Below are positions 18,085 through 26,678 of a DNA stretch of 64,000 nucleotides, piece by piece; within the stretch, counting starts at the first letter, position 1, and every line of letters starts with the position of its first letter. The notes beneath the pieces were generated by a model. It ran no database searches. It saw only the letters and a list, made by a program, of their open reading frames with translations, and had not been told where the DNA came from. The stretch comes from Niabella aurantiaca DSM 17617. Its GTDB lineage: Bacteria; Bacteroidota; Bacteroidia; Chitinophagales; Chitinophagaceae. The position numbers and the translations under genes are program-made. Location: the NCBI RefSeq assembly GCF_000374125.1, contig NZ_KB893625.1, positions 248,001 through 312,000 on the forward strand, in the 5' to 3' direction.

Positions 18085-18463
18085 AGCATATCTTACATTG
18101 GGAGCAGCCCTGTCGGGGCTGGGTGTTATACTGGGCGCGTTTGGTGCTCATAAGTTAAAAGAGATCGCACCGGAGTCGGTACCTACGTTTCAGACCGGTG
18201 TGCAGTACCAGATGTACCATGCCCTTGCGCTGATCCTGGTTGCCATCCTTTTCGAAAAATATCCTGTAAAGCTCATGTCCTGGGCAGGTGCCGCTTTTCT
18301 GATCGGCATTCTGCTTTTCTCCGGGTCGCTCTATGCATTGGCCGCGCTGAAGGCTACCGGTAAAGTAGGCCTGGGCGGATTGGGAATATTGACGCCCATA
18401 GGCGGATTGTTCTTTATCGCCGGTTGGGTGATGTTGGTGCTTAGTGTACTCAATAACAAATAG
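18077..18463 (+). CDS. DUF423 family small membrane protein
   Basis: A 128-residue protein with four hydrophobic helices. It begins LTLGAALSGLGVILGAFGAHKL and later contains GVQYQMYHALALILV, the signature phrases of DUF423 (YgdD/YwdK) inner-membrane proteins of unknown function; the first phrase is quoted from overlapping 10-residue pieces. It overlaps aroK by 8 bases, indicating translational coupling, though a functional link with shikimate metabolism is not evident. Confidence 0.9.
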   Translation: MHKAYLTLGAALSGLGVILGAFGAHKLKEIAPESVPTFQTGVQYQMYHALALILVAILFEKYPVKLMSWAGAAFLIGILLFSGSLYALAALKATGKVGLGGLGILTPIGGLFFIAGWVMLVLSVLNNK

Positions 18464-18600
18464 TTAGAACCGGTTGGGTTGATGCTGATATTTGATTTTC
18501 TTCTGAAAGCCGGTAGATTGCCGCTAAAGGAGCGGCTCCTGGTTTAAAATTCCGTGTCGGGCACCTGTTGATACCTGGAGTAAGCGTACACTTCCAGCGC

Positions 18601-18638
18601 TCATTTTCATATTTTCACATTTTCAAATTCTCACATTA
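18601..18638. repeat. Dispersed repeat, copy 2 (inverted)
   Basis: The pyrimidine-rich stretch with CACATTTTCAAATTCTCACA is the inverted counterpart of 6425-6468. It lies directly before the ftsK promoter box. Confidence 0.6.
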
Positions 18639-18649
18639 AACAGTAATAG

Positions 18650-18657
18650 TATCTTTG
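18650..18657 (+). promoter_or_regulatory. TAnnTTTG promoter box close to the ftsK start
   Basis: TATCTTTG fits the Bacteroidota -7 box and ends only 5 bases before the ftsK ATG. Transcription would begin at or very near the start codon, giving a leaderless or nearly leaderless message. Confidence 0.5.
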
Positions 18658-18662
18658 CTTTT

Positions 18663-21224
18663 ATGGCGACTAAGAGTAAACCGAAGAGCAAAAGACCAAC
18701 AGCACGGACGAGTAAAAATACAACAGGTACCTGGAAAGTTGAAAAAGAAGAAAAAGTTCAACTGAAGGCGTTAGCCCGGGACGAACGCACCTGGAAAATT
18801 GCCGGAACCACCTTCCTGCTGATATCTGTTTTTCTGATCATTTCCTTTATTTCTTACTTCTTTACCTGGCGGCAGGATTTTACCCAGATATCCCGGGGAA
18901 GCGAAATCCTGTGGGACCCGGATATCAAAATGATGAACCTCCTGGGCAAGCTGGGCGGGCTTAGCGCACATTATTTCATTTACCGGCTGTTTGGCATTGC
19001 AGCGGTTTTGATCAGCACCTTCTTTTTTGTAGTGGGAGTAAATCTTTTATGGCGGCGCAGGGTCTTTTCTGTATGGAGGAACCTCAAGTATGTGACCCTG
19101 GGAATGCTGGTTGTATCCGCAATTCTGGCGTATCTGTTGCCAAACGAAGAGTTTCGCTGGGGCGGCGGTGTTGGTAATATGATCGCGGGCTGGCTGACGG
19201 GCTCCCTGGGCATGATCGGGGCCGGTGCGGTGCTCGCCCTGATCGTGGTTGCCTATTTCATCTGGCAGTTTAATCCTGCTTTTAGCTTTCCCAAAAAGCT
19301 GAAGCGGCCGCAAACAGCAGGTGCCGTGGCTCCTGCGGGTCATGAGGGCGATATTCCGGAAGCGAAAGTGCCGGATGTACCGGAAACAAAAGGGGCACAG
19401 CTCATGATCGATACCGGCGTGGAGAAGCCCCAATACGATATTAAGCTGATCAATAAAGAACCGGGTGTACAGGCAAAGGAGGAAGAAGAGGGGTACGAGC
19501 GGATCACCGTTCTAAAACCCGAGACCCGGAAAGTCCCGCCCGTTGAAGCAAAAGAAACGCTGCAAGAGCAAACACAGGAGCTGGAATTACCGGTTACCAG
19601 CAAGTCCGTAAAGGCCGGGAAACCGGTTTTGGAAGAAGACCTCAAGCTGGAGATCAATTCCGGTCCCATTGCCCCCGCGCCTGCTACTGCCGCGGCAACA
19701 GCCCCTGCAGAAAAGAGTAAGGTGTATGAGCCGACGCTGGATCTGAAGCACTATAAAAAACCTTCCCCGGATCTGTTGGAATCGCACGGCAGCGAGCGGG
19801 TGGTACAGGACCCGGCCGAGCTGGAGAACAACAAAAACCAGATCATAAAAACACTGGCCAATTATGACATTGAGATACAGAAGATCAGCGCTACAGTAGG
19901 CCCTACGGTAACGCTTTACGAGATCGTGCCTGCAGCAGGTGTGCGCATTTCAAAGATCAAGAACCTCGAAGATGATATTGCGCTGAGCTTGTCGGCCCTT
20001 GGCATCCGGATCATTGCGCCCATTCCCGGCCGCGGTACCATTGGTATTGAAGTGCCCAATGCCCGCAAGACCATTGTAAGTATGAAAACTTTATTGGCAT
20101 CCGATAAGTTCCGGAACAGTAGTTTTTCGCTGCCGATTGCGCTGGGAAAAAGGATCGATAATGAGAACTTTATTGTAGACCTGGCCACCATGCCGCACCT
20201 GCTGATGGCCGGTGCCACCGGCCAGGGTAAGTCCGTAGGGATCAATGCCATTCTCGTATCCCTGCTGTACAGCAAGCATCCGTCGCAGCTGAAGTTTGTA
20301 CTGGTCGATCCCAAGAAGGTAGAGCTGAGCGTGTACAGCCAGATCGCCAATCACTTCCTGGCACGCCTGCCCAACGAAGAGGATGCCATTATCACCGACA
20401 CCAAAAAAGTGATCAATACGCTCAATGCCCTGTGTATTGAAATGGACAACCGCTATGACCTGTTAAAGGATGCCGGTTGCCGGAACATCAAAGAGTACAA
20501 TGCCAAGTTTACGGCACGCAAGCTCAACCCGGAGAAAGGGCATCAGTTCCTTCCGTTCATTGTGCTGGTGGTAGATGAGTTTGCCGATCTGATCATGACG
20601 GCGGGTAAGGAAGTGGAAATGCCCATTGCCCGTCTGGCCCAGCTGGCGCGCGCCATTGGTATCCACCTGATCATTGCCACCCAACGGCCTTCCGTAAACA
20701 TAATTACCGGTATCATCAAGGCCAACTTCCCGGCCCGTATCGCCTTCAAGGTAAGCAGCAAGATCGACAGCCGTACCATCCTGGACGCCGGGGGGGCAGA
20801 TCAGCTGATCGGGAAGGGGGATATGCTCATCAGTCTCAACGGGGAGATCTCCAGGCTGCAGTGTGCATTTGTAGACACACCGGAAGTGGATAAGGTGGTA
20901 GACTTTATTGCTTACCAGGAAGGATATCCGCAGCCTTTCCTGCTGCCGGAATACATTGATGAAAAAGATATGGAAAGCGGTGATTTTGACCTGGACGACC
21001 GGGATTCCCTGTTCGAGGATGCAGCCCGGCTCATTGTGGCCAACCAGATCGGATCCACCTCCCTGCTGCAGCGCAGGATGAAGCTGGGGTATAACCGTGC
21101 CGGCCGTTTGATGGATCAGCTGGAGCAGGCCGGTATCGTTGGTCCCAACCAGGGAAGCAAGGCCCGGGAAGTGCTGATCAAAACGGACGCAGAGCTGCAG
21201 GAACACCTGGATATGCTGGGTTAA
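18663..21224 (+). CDS. ftsK: DNA translocase FtsK/SpoIIIE
   Basis: An 853-residue septal DNA pump that clears chromosome termini from the closing division septum. A very basic N-terminus (MATKSKPKSKRPTARTSK) precedes four membrane helices at about 55-210. A Pro/Glu-rich linker covers about 215-370. The RecA-like motor has Walker A GATGQGKS at 517-524 and Walker B FIVLVVDEFADL near 635. The C-terminal gamma winged-helix domain (about 780-850, STSLLQRRMKLGYNRAGRLM) reads the polar DNA motif. The length is typical of Bacteroidota FtsK. A promoter box lies right before the start. Confidence 0.95.
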   Translation: MATKSKPKSKRPTARTSKNTTGTWKVEKEEKVQLKALARDERTWKIAGTTFLLISVFLIISFISYFFTWRQDFTQISRGSEILWDPDIKMMNLLGKLGGLSAHYFIYRLFGIAAVLISTFFFVVGVNLLWRRRVFSVWRNLKYVTLGMLVVSAILAYLLPNEEFRWGGGVGNMIAGWLTGSLGMIGAGAVLALIVVAYFIWQFNPAFSFPKKLKRPQTAGAVAPAGHEGDIPEAKVPDVPETKGAQLMIDTGVEKPQYDIKLINKEPGVQAKEEEEGYERITVLKPETRKVPPVEAKETLQEQTQELELPVTSKSVKAGKPVLEEDLKLEINSGPIAPAPATAAATAPAEKSKVYEPTLDLKHYKKPSPDLLESHGSERVVQDPAELENNKNQIIKTLANYDIEIQKISATVGPTVTLYEIVPAAGVRISKIKNLEDDIALSLSALGIRIIAPIPGRGTIGIEVPNARKTIVSMKTLLASDKFRNSSFSLPIALGKRIDNENFIVDLATMPHLLMAGATGQGKSVGINAILVSLLYSKHPSQLKFVLVDPKKVELSVYSQIANHFLARLPNEEDAIITDTKKVINTLNALCIEMDNRYDLLKDAGCRNIKEYNAKFTARKLNPEKGHQFLPFIVLVVDEFADLIMTAGKEVEMPIARLAQLARAIGIHLIIATQRPSVNIITGIIKANFPARIAFKVSSKIDSRTILDAGGADQLIGKGDMLISLNGEISRLQCAFVDTPEVDKVVDFIAYQEGYPQPFLLPEYIDEKDMESGDFDLDDRDSLFEDAARLIVANQIGSTSLLQRRMKLGYNRAGRLMDQLEQAGIVGPNQGSKAREVLIKTDAELQEHLDMLG

Positions 21225-21315
21225 AATCTGTTAAAAACTGTTAAACGCCGCAACCCGGTATCAATCTTGACGTCTAAGGAGTATAAAAATTATCAAAACA
21301 AATTTTAAAAAGAAT

Positions 21316-21963
21316 ATGAAGAAAGTATATGTAAGTGCGGTGCTTTTATTGGTGGCTGTCTTTTCCTTTGCCCAACAGCGGGATCCCAAAGCTAAGGCCA
21401 TACTGGATGCCGCAAGCGCAAAGTTTAAATCCTACCAGACGGTAACCGCAACCTTTGCTTATGCCAGTCAGAATGCCCAGGGCAAGGTGATGGCGAAGAA
21501 GAGCGGAACCATTCTGATGAAAGGAGATAAGTTCAATATCAGTTTTGGTAATAATAAGATCTTCAGCGATGGCAAAACCGTTTGGAATTATGATCCGTCC
21601 AGTAAGGAGGTAACCGTTAACAATGCCAACAAATCAGAAAGCACCATCACCCCGCAAAAATTGTTTACAGATTTTTATAGTAAAGATTTTATGTATGTGA
21701 TGGGCAATGATACCAAGGTGGCCGGTAAGCCGGTAAACGTCATCATCATGCAGCCCATCGACAAGAACAAAGCGTTCAGCCGCCTGTATCTTGCGGTTGA
21801 TAAAGCGGCCAGGACCATCGCCAGTGCCACAATCGTGGAAAAAAATGGCAACCGTACCGTTTACAGTGTGGGCAGTTTAAAAGCGAACAAACCCATGTCT
21901 GATGCGCAGTTTTCCTTCGACCCGGCAAAGTATCCCGGCGTGGAAGTAGTGGATCTGCGATAA
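21316..21963 (+). CDS. LolA-like outer-membrane lipoprotein carrier
   Basis: A 215-residue periplasmic protein with a signal peptide (cleavage after FSFAQ, about residue 20). The rest is a LolA/LppX half-barrel: FKSYQTVTATFAYAS, GTILMKGDKFNI, DGKTVWNYDPSSKEVTV and FSFDPAKYPGVEVVDL. In the Lol system LolA carries lipoproteins from the inner to the outer membrane. Bacteroidota LolA proteins often sit downstream of ftsK, as here, and a shared transcript is likely because only 91 bases separate them. A terminator follows. Confidence 0.88.
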   Translation: MKKVYVSAVLLLVAVFSFAQQRDPKAKAILDAASAKFKSYQTVTATFAYASQNAQGKVMAKKSGTILMKGDKFNISFGNNKIFSDGKTVWNYDPSSKEVTVNNANKSESTITPQKLFTDFYSKDFMYVMGNDTKVAGKPVNVIIMQPIDKNKAFSRLYLAVDKAARTIASATIVEKNGNRTVYSVGSLKANKPMSDAQFSFDPAKYPGVEVVDLR

Positions 21964-21985
21964 GCGAATCGGATAAATGAATCAT

Positions 21986-22015
21986 AAAGTGCTCCGGGAA
22001 CGGGGCACTTTTTTT
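21986..22015 (+). terminator. Rho-independent terminator after the lolA-like gene
   Basis: The stem AAAGTGCTCC / GGGGCACTTT (10 pairs, one G-T) with a GGAAC-type loop is followed by a run of seven T. It ends the ftsK-lolA transcript facing the convergent S41 protease gene. Confidence 0.85.
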
Positions 22016-22103
22016 CGACCATGAGCCGGCGGAAATGATCATTGGAAGCCGGAACGGCCGTAGAATGAGAGCGGATCATTCGTTTCTTTTACCGCAGCAT
22101 GGA

Positions 22104-24380
22104 TCAGTTTGCCGCATGGATCAGCTGAAGCGCTTTTTCGTAAAACTCATCCCGTCCTTCAGCCACTCCTTTTAGGGTGCGTTCCAAAGGTATGTCAGGT
22201 ACAATACCTTTTATATGGTGTTTACTACCATCATGATTCTTTGCCACCATTCCCGTCCAAATAATGGTATATCCTCCCGGCAAATCGGCGGTATTAGCGT
22301 CGCCATTGGCACCGGCGGAGGGCTGGCCGATGATGGTGGCGAGTTTGAAATCTTTGATAAAACCCAGGTAACTTTCTGACAGGCTGCCAGCACGGCTATC
22401 CGCTATAAAAACAACTTTTCCGGTAACCCGGGGTTTCTTGGGTTTCATATTCCATCCGGAGCCTTTGAACTCGATATTTTCCTGGTCGGGATAAGCCGTC
22501 TGCGGAGTGAACAGCCATTTTGTATCTTCTTCCTCTTTTAGAAGATGGTAGATAAAGTCATTGTTGCTTTCCGGATGACCGCGGAAGTCGCAAATGATGC
22601 CCCGGGCTTTGACAAGCTCCGGCATCCATTTATCGATCGAATTCTGCAACACGGTACTCATATTAAGATAAAATAGATCGTTTTCAATTTTACTACTTGT
22701 TTTTTTCAACCGGTTCAGACTATTGTAATATTGCGCATCAGTAAAACTTCGTTCCAATTTTTGACGATGAAGCGCTCCGTCCTGTCTGAAGCTTATTTCC
22801 ACTGTAGTGTATCGGGAACCGTCTAACAGTGTGGTAACGGCAGCGTATGATTTCCACTGTGGGGACCCGGAAATAGAACTCATTTTATCTTTGTAAACAT
22901 CCATCACATCTTTCCCGTTTATTGTTGTAATGACCGCCCCTCGTTTTATTCCGCTGATGCTGGAGTCTAACACCTGGTCTACGACCACTTTTCCCTCCAC
23001 CCAGGCTAATTGTAAGGGTACGTTATATGCATGAGTGGTGTCTCCCCATAAACCAACCCGCATGTGACCATCATTCAAAGGCTCCATAAGCTTTAACAAG
23101 GTTTGTCGAAATTCGAGTGGGGTTTTATCTGCAAACGACCTTTTGATCGCCTCGCTCAATAGTTCATCAGCGCTTTTGGACGCGTCTTCCCAGTAAGGGA
23201 AAAAATGTTTAAACAGATTCCATGAAATAGCAATGGCTCCCAATCTTACACCCAGGTTTTCCGCCGTTTTGTGCTGCTGATAAAACGCCGTTATTTCCTT
23301 TTTAAGCGCAACAAGCTTTGCACTATCTGCAACAGGAAAGGTATGGTTGGCGGTACCATAGAGCGCTATGGGAAAGATGACAGCTATATTTTTTGCAATG
23401 GATTTTTGAAGCGTGGTGCCGGGGGGGGGAATATGTTTATAGTTGATGGTGTTTATGTTTACTATGGAACGGTTGCGCTCCAATCCCCTAGGCTCACTTG
23501 CCACAGAAAGCACTTTGTTGTTTCCAAGGGTAGCCATTGTATACTTATATCTTTTTGCCGGGGCTATATTCCAATCCGCCGGAAGTGTACTGGCCCATGT
23601 TTCAAAATCTCCATTATTGATGGTTACCGGTTCCCATTGCTTTAGAACCTTATCATAGACAAATATCTTTATATCATCGAACCACACAGAACCCCTTCCT
23701 TCCAGCATTCCTCCAAGTATAATTTGACGGGCGTTTTTATCAACTGTTCCGGATACTTTGTAAACTGTCCATTCATTTTTTTTGGCAGGCTCACTATCGA
23801 TATTATATGAAAGCCCGGCTCTTCCAGCCTTGTATATTTTGATCCGTAAATAACCACTGCCATCGGTAACATCCGCTTTCATTTTTCCTTCCATCCTGAT
23901 CTGCTTCCCCCTTAAGCCGGAGGCGTCGATAACCTGTGTAAACAGCTCAGACCTTTCCGATGACTCGACAGAAGCTTCTATGGGACGGTTTATTCTTTTG
24001 CTGGAATAAGGCCGGCGATCATTGATCCCCACGCCCGTATGAAACCAAAATATGTTTTGATGATCCTGTGGCTTTTCGGGTGTGATGCTTGCAACGTTGA
24101 AATGAGGCTCGCGCCCCAGCTGAATGGACGGGGCGATGGGCATGAATAAATTGCTGAGGGTTCTAAGCAGTTCATCGTCTGAAGAAGCTTTTAGAACCTG
24201 GTGGGCGCCATAAACTGCAAACTGATTCCAGTTAATGGACGCCGCCTCGTCCGACGGATGAAAATGTCTGATATATCCATACAGCTTTGTAAAGGCTTCA
24301 ATATTTTTTTGCTGTTGTGACGTTTGAGCGCCAACAGTCATTCCATGAAATAGCAGCAGGACGATAACGAAATTTTTCAT
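22104..24380 (-). CDS. S41 family peptidase with N-terminal accessory domain
   Basis: A 758-residue exported protein with a signal peptide (MKNFVIVLLL...GAQT). Residues about 20-330 hold a helical start (LYGYIRHFHPSDEA) and a beta-rich, possibly carbohydrate-binding region (GKMKADVTDGSGYLRIKIY, WFDDIKIFVYD). A PDZ-like segment (about 460-520, ISGIKRGAVITTINGKDV) precedes the C-terminal S41 domain with IICDFRGHPESNNDF and the nucleophile serine in VFIADSRAGSLSESY. Several Bacteroidota S41 enzymes have this layout. It is a tail-specific type protease acting outside the cytoplasm. The target is unknown. Confidence 0.85.
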   Translation of the reverse strand: MKNFVIVLLLFHGMTVGAQTSQQQKNIEAFTKLYGYIRHFHPSDEAASINWNQFAVYGAHQVLKASSDDELLRTLSNLFMPIAPSIQLGREPHFNVASITPEKPQDHQNIFWFHTGVGINDRRPYSSKRINRPIEASVESSERSELFTQVIDASGLRGKQIRMEGKMKADVTDGSGYLRIKIYKAGRAGLSYNIDSEPAKKNEWTVYKVSGTVDKNARQIILGGMLEGRGSVWFDDIKIFVYDKVLKQWEPVTINNGDFETWASTLPADWNIAPAKRYKYTMATLGNNKVLSVASEPRGLERNRSIVNINTINYKHIPPPGTTLQKSIAKNIAVIFPIALYGTANHTFPVADSAKLVALKKEITAFYQQHKTAENLGVRLGAIAISWNLFKHFFPYWEDASKSADELLSEAIKRSFADKTPLEFRQTLLKLMEPLNDGHMRVGLWGDTTHAYNVPLQLAWVEGKVVVDQVLDSSISGIKRGAVITTINGKDVMDVYKDKMSSISGSPQWKSYAAVTTLLDGSRYTTVEISFRQDGALHRQKLERSFTDAQYYNSLNRLKKTSSKIENDLFYLNMSTVLQNSIDKWMPELVKARGIICDFRGHPESNNDFIYHLLKEEEDTKWLFTPQTAYPDQENIEFKGSGWNMKPKKPRVTGKVVFIADSRAGSLSESYLGFIKDFKLATIIGQPSAGANGDANTADLPGGYTIIWTGMVAKNHDGSKHHIKGIVPDIPLERTLKGVAEGRDEFYEKALQLIHAAN

Positions 24381-24553
24381 TGGTAATCCGTTTTAGCCAG
24401 ACATAAATATATATAGCGTTGCCTGAATGTGTTTATGGAAGAGTCTCAATGTATTGTTAATATATGCTTTGGCCCCGGGGGAATCGGTTTGCCTTTTATC
24501 CGCTGTTGCGCAAAGTAACGCAGCCGGTCTGCACACCAATGGCCGTGCAGGCT

Positions 24554-25594
24554 TTATGAATGATGAACAATCAGCTTACAGGGAATATGCAGGGTAGATG
24601 CGGGCAGGGGCTGGTCGGATTCGTTTTCGATATGTTTCAGTAACAGCGTTGCAGCGGCGATGCCCATGTCAAACGAATTTTCATCAATTGATGCGCTGGG
24701 CTTATGATCCAGGTATTGGATCAGCGGCAGGTTGCCGAACCCTACGATCGCTACCTGTTGTAATTTCTGCGGGTAATTTTCTTTGATGAAGCGGAGGGCG
24801 TCAAGACTGACATAGCTTTTGAATGTAAAAAGCGCCGTAGGCGGATCAGGAAGTGCAAACAGGGCTTCCATCACTTCGTCGGTTTGTGTAACAGAAAAGT
24901 CAATTTCCTTGACCAGCGAGGGGTCGTAGGAAATACCTCTTTTTTCGAGGGCCATACGGTAGGCTTCATGCCGGAGGTGGCTGGTGCCCAGCGCCTTTGG
25001 CCCCATCAGGTGCGCAATACGGCGATGCTGCTTTTTTATAAGATAATCAATGGCCAGTTCCGCTGCATGTTTATTATCCGTAACCACCGAGTCGAAGCCC
25101 GGATCGTTTAGCGAGCGCGACAGAAAAACCACCGGGATGCCGGTTTGCTCAAGCCGCTGAAAGAGCGCGGTTGTTTTTGTGTTCTTGGAAATGGCAATGA
25201 TCACCCCATCCACACGGTTGCTGATCAGGTTCTGGATGATCTGCGCTTCTTTTTCCGTGTCTTCATGCGATTGGGCTACAATTACCTGGTATTTATTGTC
25301 GCCGGCAACCGCCTCCACTCCGTTGATGGCCAGTACATAGAACTGGTCCAGCAGGTCGGGGATCACCAATCCGAGCGTAAACGATTTGCTTTGCTTAAAA
25401 TGCCGCGCTGCTTCATTGGGAATATAATTCCACTCGTTTGCCAGTTTTACAACCCGTTCTTTGGTAAGCGTGCTGATGCTGGGATTGTCGTTCAAAGCCT
25501 TTGAAACGGTAGAAACAGACATGTTGAGTTTTGCTGCAATATCTTTTATGGTAACGCCCTTTTTCACTGTTGATGATCTCAGATATTTGCTCAA
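24554..25594 (-). CDS. LacI-family transcriptional regulator of the PUL
   Basis: A 346-residue repressor-type protein. The N-terminal helix-turn-helix reads VTIKDIAAKLNMSVSTVSKAL with the hinge helix PNEAARHFKQ (the first motif is given as two joined 10-11 residue parts). The periplasmic-binding-protein-like effector domain follows from about residue 65 (LGLVIPDLLDQFY, GVIIAISK, IAHLMGPKALGTSH). It is divergent from the SDR-SusC-SusD operon, which suggests that it controls the locus in response to a released sugar or uronate. The start gives the usual short N-terminus before the helix-turn-helix. It is a different protein from the LacI member at 48525. Confidence 0.92.
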   Translation of the reverse strand: MSKYLRSSTVKKGVTIKDIAAKLNMSVSTVSKALNDNPSISTLTKERVVKLANEWNYIPNEAARHFKQSKSFTLGLVIPDLLDQFYVLAINGVEAVAGDNKYQVIVAQSHEDTEKEAQIIQNLISNRVDGVIIAISKNTKTTALFQRLEQTGIPVVFLSRSLNDPGFDSVVTDNKHAAELAIDYLIKKQHRRIAHLMGPKALGTSHLRHEAYRMALEKRGISYDPSLVKEIDFSVTQTDEVMEALFALPDPPTALFTFKSYVSLDALRFIKENYPQKLQQVAIVGFGNLPLIQYLDHKPSASIDENSFDMGIAAATLLLKHIENESDQPLPASTLHIPCKLIVHHS

Positions 25595-25637
25595 AAGTTC
25601 TGAAAAATCCTGTGATTTTCAAAAAAAATATTTTTTA

Positions 25638-25650
25638 TTCAAACGTTGTA
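25638..25650. promoter_or_regulatory. Candidate LacI-type operator
   Basis: TTCAAACGTTGTA is an imperfect palindrome around AACGTT in the divergent region between the LacI gene and the SDR-SusCD operon, and shares CAAACGTT with 1458-1467. The position suits autoregulation plus operon control. Evidence is limited to sequence and position. Confidence 0.3.
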
Positions 25651-25810
25651 ATATTGGATTAGCGCCGTTTTGACGCTTCCGCTATTGAAAACCGATAGGA
25701 TTAATGATATATTCGTGCTGTTTAAGAGAAAAAACTACTGAAATACATTGCAACGCCGGAGAGAAACGATTCATTGATTTTTGCTCGGCTTTAGATTAAA
25801 AAAAAGAAAT

Positions 25811-26623
25811 ATGACAGCGTTCGACCTTGCTGGTAAAGTTATTGTGATCACCGGAGCAACGGGCATTTTAGGAAAAGCTTTTATAGATGGTATCGTGGCT
25901 GCCGGTGGGGCTGTGGTAATAGCCGGCAGGAATGAAAAAGTAGCGAAGGAACGCGAGGCCCGGGTAAAAGCACGCGGAGGAAAGGCGCTGTCAATTATTG
26001 CAGATGTTACCAGGGAACCGGAACTGATTGCCGGCCGGGACCGCATCCTGAGCGAATTTGGGCGGATTGACGGTCTGGTAAATGCAGCCGGCGGTAATAT
26101 GAAGAACGCCATCATACAGAAGGACATGGGGCTTTTTGACCTGGACATACCCGCCCTGCGCGAAGTGATCGATCTGAACTTAATGGGAACCGTATTGCCA
26201 ACGCAGGTCTTTGGAAAAGTGATCGCGGAAAATGGCGGGGGCAGCATTGTCAATATATCTTCCATGGCCTCCCAGCGGGCAATTACAAGAGTGCTGGGAT
26301 ACAGTCTTGCAAAGAGTGCTATTGATGCATATACCAAATGGTTTGCTATGGAATTGGGAAACCGCTATGGAGACGCTGTCCGGATGAATGCAATTGCGCC
26401 GGGTTTCTTCCTTACAGAACAAAACAGAGAACTGCTGACGACACCCGGGGGTGGAGTGACCGAACGGGGTGCAGCTGTGGTGCAGCACACACCATTTAAG
26501 CGGCTGGGCGATCCGGAAGAACTGATTGGGGCATTGGTATGGCTGCTGGGCGATGCTTCCCGTTTTGTAACAGGAACCGTGATCAATGTAGATGGAGGAT
26601 TCTCCATTTTTAGTGGGGTGTAA
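25811..26623 (+). CDS. SDR oxidoreductase, D-mannonate oxidoreductase-like
   Basis: A 270-residue short-chain dehydrogenase. The NAD(P) loop is TGATGILG (about residues 16-23), NAAGGN is the core structural motif, the catalytic Ser is in NISSMASQ (about 149), and Tyr164-xxx-Lys168 lies in YSLAKS. The insert MKNAIIQKDMGLFDLDIP and the C-terminal WLLGDASRFVTGTVINVDGG fit the SDR type of D-mannonate oxidoreductase (UxuB-like), which interconverts fructuronate and mannonate in glucuronate breakdown. The ATG at 25811 is preferred to a TTG at 25781. It begins the PUL operon, and a GH115 alpha-glucuronidase lies further along, consistent with a uronate role. A generic sugar dehydrogenase is the alternative. 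Confidence 0.75.
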   Translation: MTAFDLAGKVIVITGATGILGKAFIDGIVAAGGAVVIAGRNEKVAKEREARVKARGGKALSIIADVTREPELIAGRDRILSEFGRIDGLVNAAGGNMKNAIIQKDMGLFDLDIPALREVIDLNLMGTVLPTQVFGKVIAENGGGSIVNISSMASQRAITRVLGYSLAKSAIDAYTKWFAMELGNRYGDAVRMNAIAPGFFLTEQNRELLTTPGGGVTERGAAVVQHTPFKRLGDPEELIGALVWLLGDASRFVTGTVINVDGGFSIFSGV

Positions 26624-26678
26624 GACGGCCGTTTTCCGATATAAGGCTGCTTTTAATATAACGAATGCAATTTTAAGT

